From JAMXLO01 sp963812505 (GTDB taxonomy: Bacteria; Pseudomonadota; Alphaproteobacteria; Acetobacterales; Acetobacteraceae): a stretch of 64,000 bases of DNA. The notes below the pieces were generated by a model. The model searched no databases, was not told the DNA's origin, and worked only from the letters and a program-made list of their open reading frames with translations. The translations under genes were made by a program, and so were the position numbers. Shown one piece after another: positions 62,929 through 64,000 of the stretch; position 1 is the first letter of the stretch; each line of letters begins with the position of its first letter. The stretch covers positions 20,836 to 84,835 of the forward strand of contig CAWEVM010000028.1 of NCBI GenBank assembly GCA_963812505.1, written 5' to 3'.

Positions 62929-64000
62929 ATGCACATCCTGAGCCGCTTCAAACTGCGCACCAAGCTGACCCTCCTCCTCGGCCTCTCAGCACTGGCCATC
63001 GTGATCTCCATTGGCGCAGCAGCGTGGCTGTCTCAAGAACGGATGTTCGGTGACCGTATCGACAAGCTGCGCGCTGTCGTGCAATCGACGATCAGCATTG
63101 CTCAGTCGCTGGAAACGCGCGTGGCGGCGCATCAACTTACCCGCGAGCAGGCGCTCGCACTGCTGCGCGACGACGTCCATGCCTTGCGGTTCGATAATGG
63201 TGCCGGCTACGTATTTGCCCAGACCTTGGACGATGTCCTCGTGCTGCACGGCACCGTTCCGGCTCTGGAGGGCAAACCCTCGCCGCCAGCCAAGAACGAG
63301 AACGGCCGGCTGGTCACAGACTTAATTCATGACGCCGTGCGGAACAGCACCGAGGGCACCATTGCATACATGTTTGCCAGGCCCGGTCAGTCCGGATTGC
63401 AGCCGAAGGTCACCTACGTCGCCCGTTTCGTGCCCTGGGACCTGGTGTTCGGCGCCGGCGCTTATGTGGATGATCTTGATGCCGCGTTTCGCGCCGTCTT
63501 GTTTCGGCTGGCGTTGATCGGCGGTGTTGTTCTGTCCGTCACACTGCTCGCCGCATATCTGGTCAATCGGGATATTACCCTATCGCTCGGCGCCTTGAAG
63601 ACAGCCATGGAGCGGCTCGCAAGAGGCGACCTGGAGACAGCGATTCCCGGCACCGACCGGCGCGACGAGGTCGGCGGTATGGCCGGCGCAGTGTTGGTGT
63701 TCAAAGAGAGCATGAGCGAGAGCGTGCGTCTGCGGGCCGACGAGACCGAAAACAAGCGTCAGGCGGCGGCAGGTCAAAAGGCCACGCTGAACCTGATGGC
63801 CGACGGTTTCGAGAGCAAGGTCGGTCGTTTGGTCGGAATGCTTTCGTCGAGTTCGACGGAGTTGGAAGCCACCGCGCAGTCGATGACCGGCACGGCAGAA
63901 CAGAGCAACCAGCAAGCCACTGCTGTCGCGTCGGCGGCCACGGAGGCAAGCACAGGCATGCAGACCGTGGCAGCAGCCGCCGAGGAACTGACAGCATCCA
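62929..64000 (+). CDS. Methyl-accepting chemotaxis protein, N-terminal part; runs out of the window
   Basis: The frame opens at ATG 62929 and is still open at base 64000 (about 357 codons). One membrane helix (TKLTLLLGLSALAIVISIG), a periplasmic sCache-type sensor (about 35-185; GYVFAQTLDDVLVLHG, VTYVARFVPWDLVFGAGAYV), a second helix (LALIGGVVLSVTLLAAYLVN), a HAMP linker (RLARGDLETAIPGTDRRDEV) and the start of the signalling coiled coil (SSTELEATAQSMTGTAEQ). Small-ligand chemoreceptor or related signalling protein; ligand unknown. Confidence 0.93.
   Translation, partial: MHILSRFKLRTKLTLLLGLSALAIVISIGAAAWLSQERMFGDRIDKLRAVVQSTISIAQSLETRVAAHQLTREQALALLRDDVHALRFDNGAGYVFAQTLDDVLVLHGTVPALEGKPSPPAKNENGRLVTDLIHDAVRNSTEGTIAYMFARPGQSGLQPKVTYVARFVPWDLVFGAGAYVDDLDAAFRAVLFRLALIGGVVLSVTLLAAYLVNRDITLSLGALKTAMERLARGDLETAIPGTDRRDEVGGMAGAVLVFKESMSESVRLRADETENKRQAAAGQKATLNLMADGFESKVGRLVGMLSSSSTELEATAQSMTGTAEQSNQQATAVASAATEASTGMQTVAAAAEELTAS

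Overview
The window is 64 kb of GC-rich chromosome (roughly two thirds G+C by eye) with tightly packed genes on both strands, few gaps, and good AGGAG-type ribosome binding sites. Gene content points to a free-living alphaproteobacterium, most likely Rhodospirillales/Acetobacteraceae-like: an mltB-rlpA-dacC-tmk cell-wall run, many CoA-ester and flavin enzymes, REP-type intergenic repeats of the alphaproteobacterial kind, and FNR/FixK-type boxes. The family assignment is inference. No rRNA, tRNA, CRISPR array or intact transposase was found.

Layout. 1-5.7 kb: end of pepN, an N-terminally short acyl-CoA dehydrogenase, a SnoaL-like protein, a Baeyer-Villiger-type monooxygenase, an enoyl-CoA hydratase and a frameshifted SDR gene. 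5.7-9.6 kb: a small exported protein, an alanine-racemase homologue without the catalytic tyrosine, a protein made of three Rid domains, and a hypothetical gene behind a perfect FNR box. 9.6-17.9 kb: oxidoreductases, a methyltransferase gene with an in-frame amber codon, an Xre/RES toxin-antitoxin pair, a 2-hydroxyacid dehydrogenase, a CaiB-type CoA transferase and a quinone reductase. 17.9-23.6 kb: two thiolases, an acyl-CoA synthetase and an FAH-family hydrolase. 23.6-29.4 kb: DUF2182/DUF1326 membrane pair, two luciferase-like monooxygenases, an alpha/beta-hydrolase lacking the serine nucleophile, and an SDR. 29.4-36.8 kb: envelope proteins, an OmpA-like lipoprotein with a membrane Ser/Thr kinase, an ICMT-like methyltransferase and an MFS transporter. 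36.8-43.7 kb: a large unknown His-rich protein, glmM, a cyclase fused to an FGE-like domain, a GNAT and a recombination scar. 43.7-50.5 kb: SDR, DUF2332, panC, a CBS protein and PPK2 sharing a FixK/FNR-box promoter region, an M20 hydrolase and an MFS exporter. 50.5-64 kb: an HSL-type esterase, a serine beta-lactamase-like protein, an acyl-CoA dehydrogenase with desulfinase-like active-site residues, tmk-dacC-rlpA-mltB, a nitronate monooxygenase, an arylsulfatase behind a second perfect FNR box, a lipoprotein, a HAD phosphatase and the start of a chemotaxis receptor.

How the genes fit together. Housekeeping blocks (glmM, panC, tmk and the peptidoglycan genes, pepN) are interspersed with catabolic cassettes for acyl-CoA intermediates and flavin-dependent oxygenation. 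Three Crp/Fnr-type palindromes (8973, 46933, 58993) suggest that a hypothetical protein, CBS/PPK2 and the arylsulfatase respond to oxygen limitation or a related signal. Several genes are damaged or have lost expected catalytic residues. Those losses, the chimeric resolvase scar and a pair of about 160-bp dispersed repeats are the most informative oddities. No complete defence island or other clearly new multi-gene system is evident.
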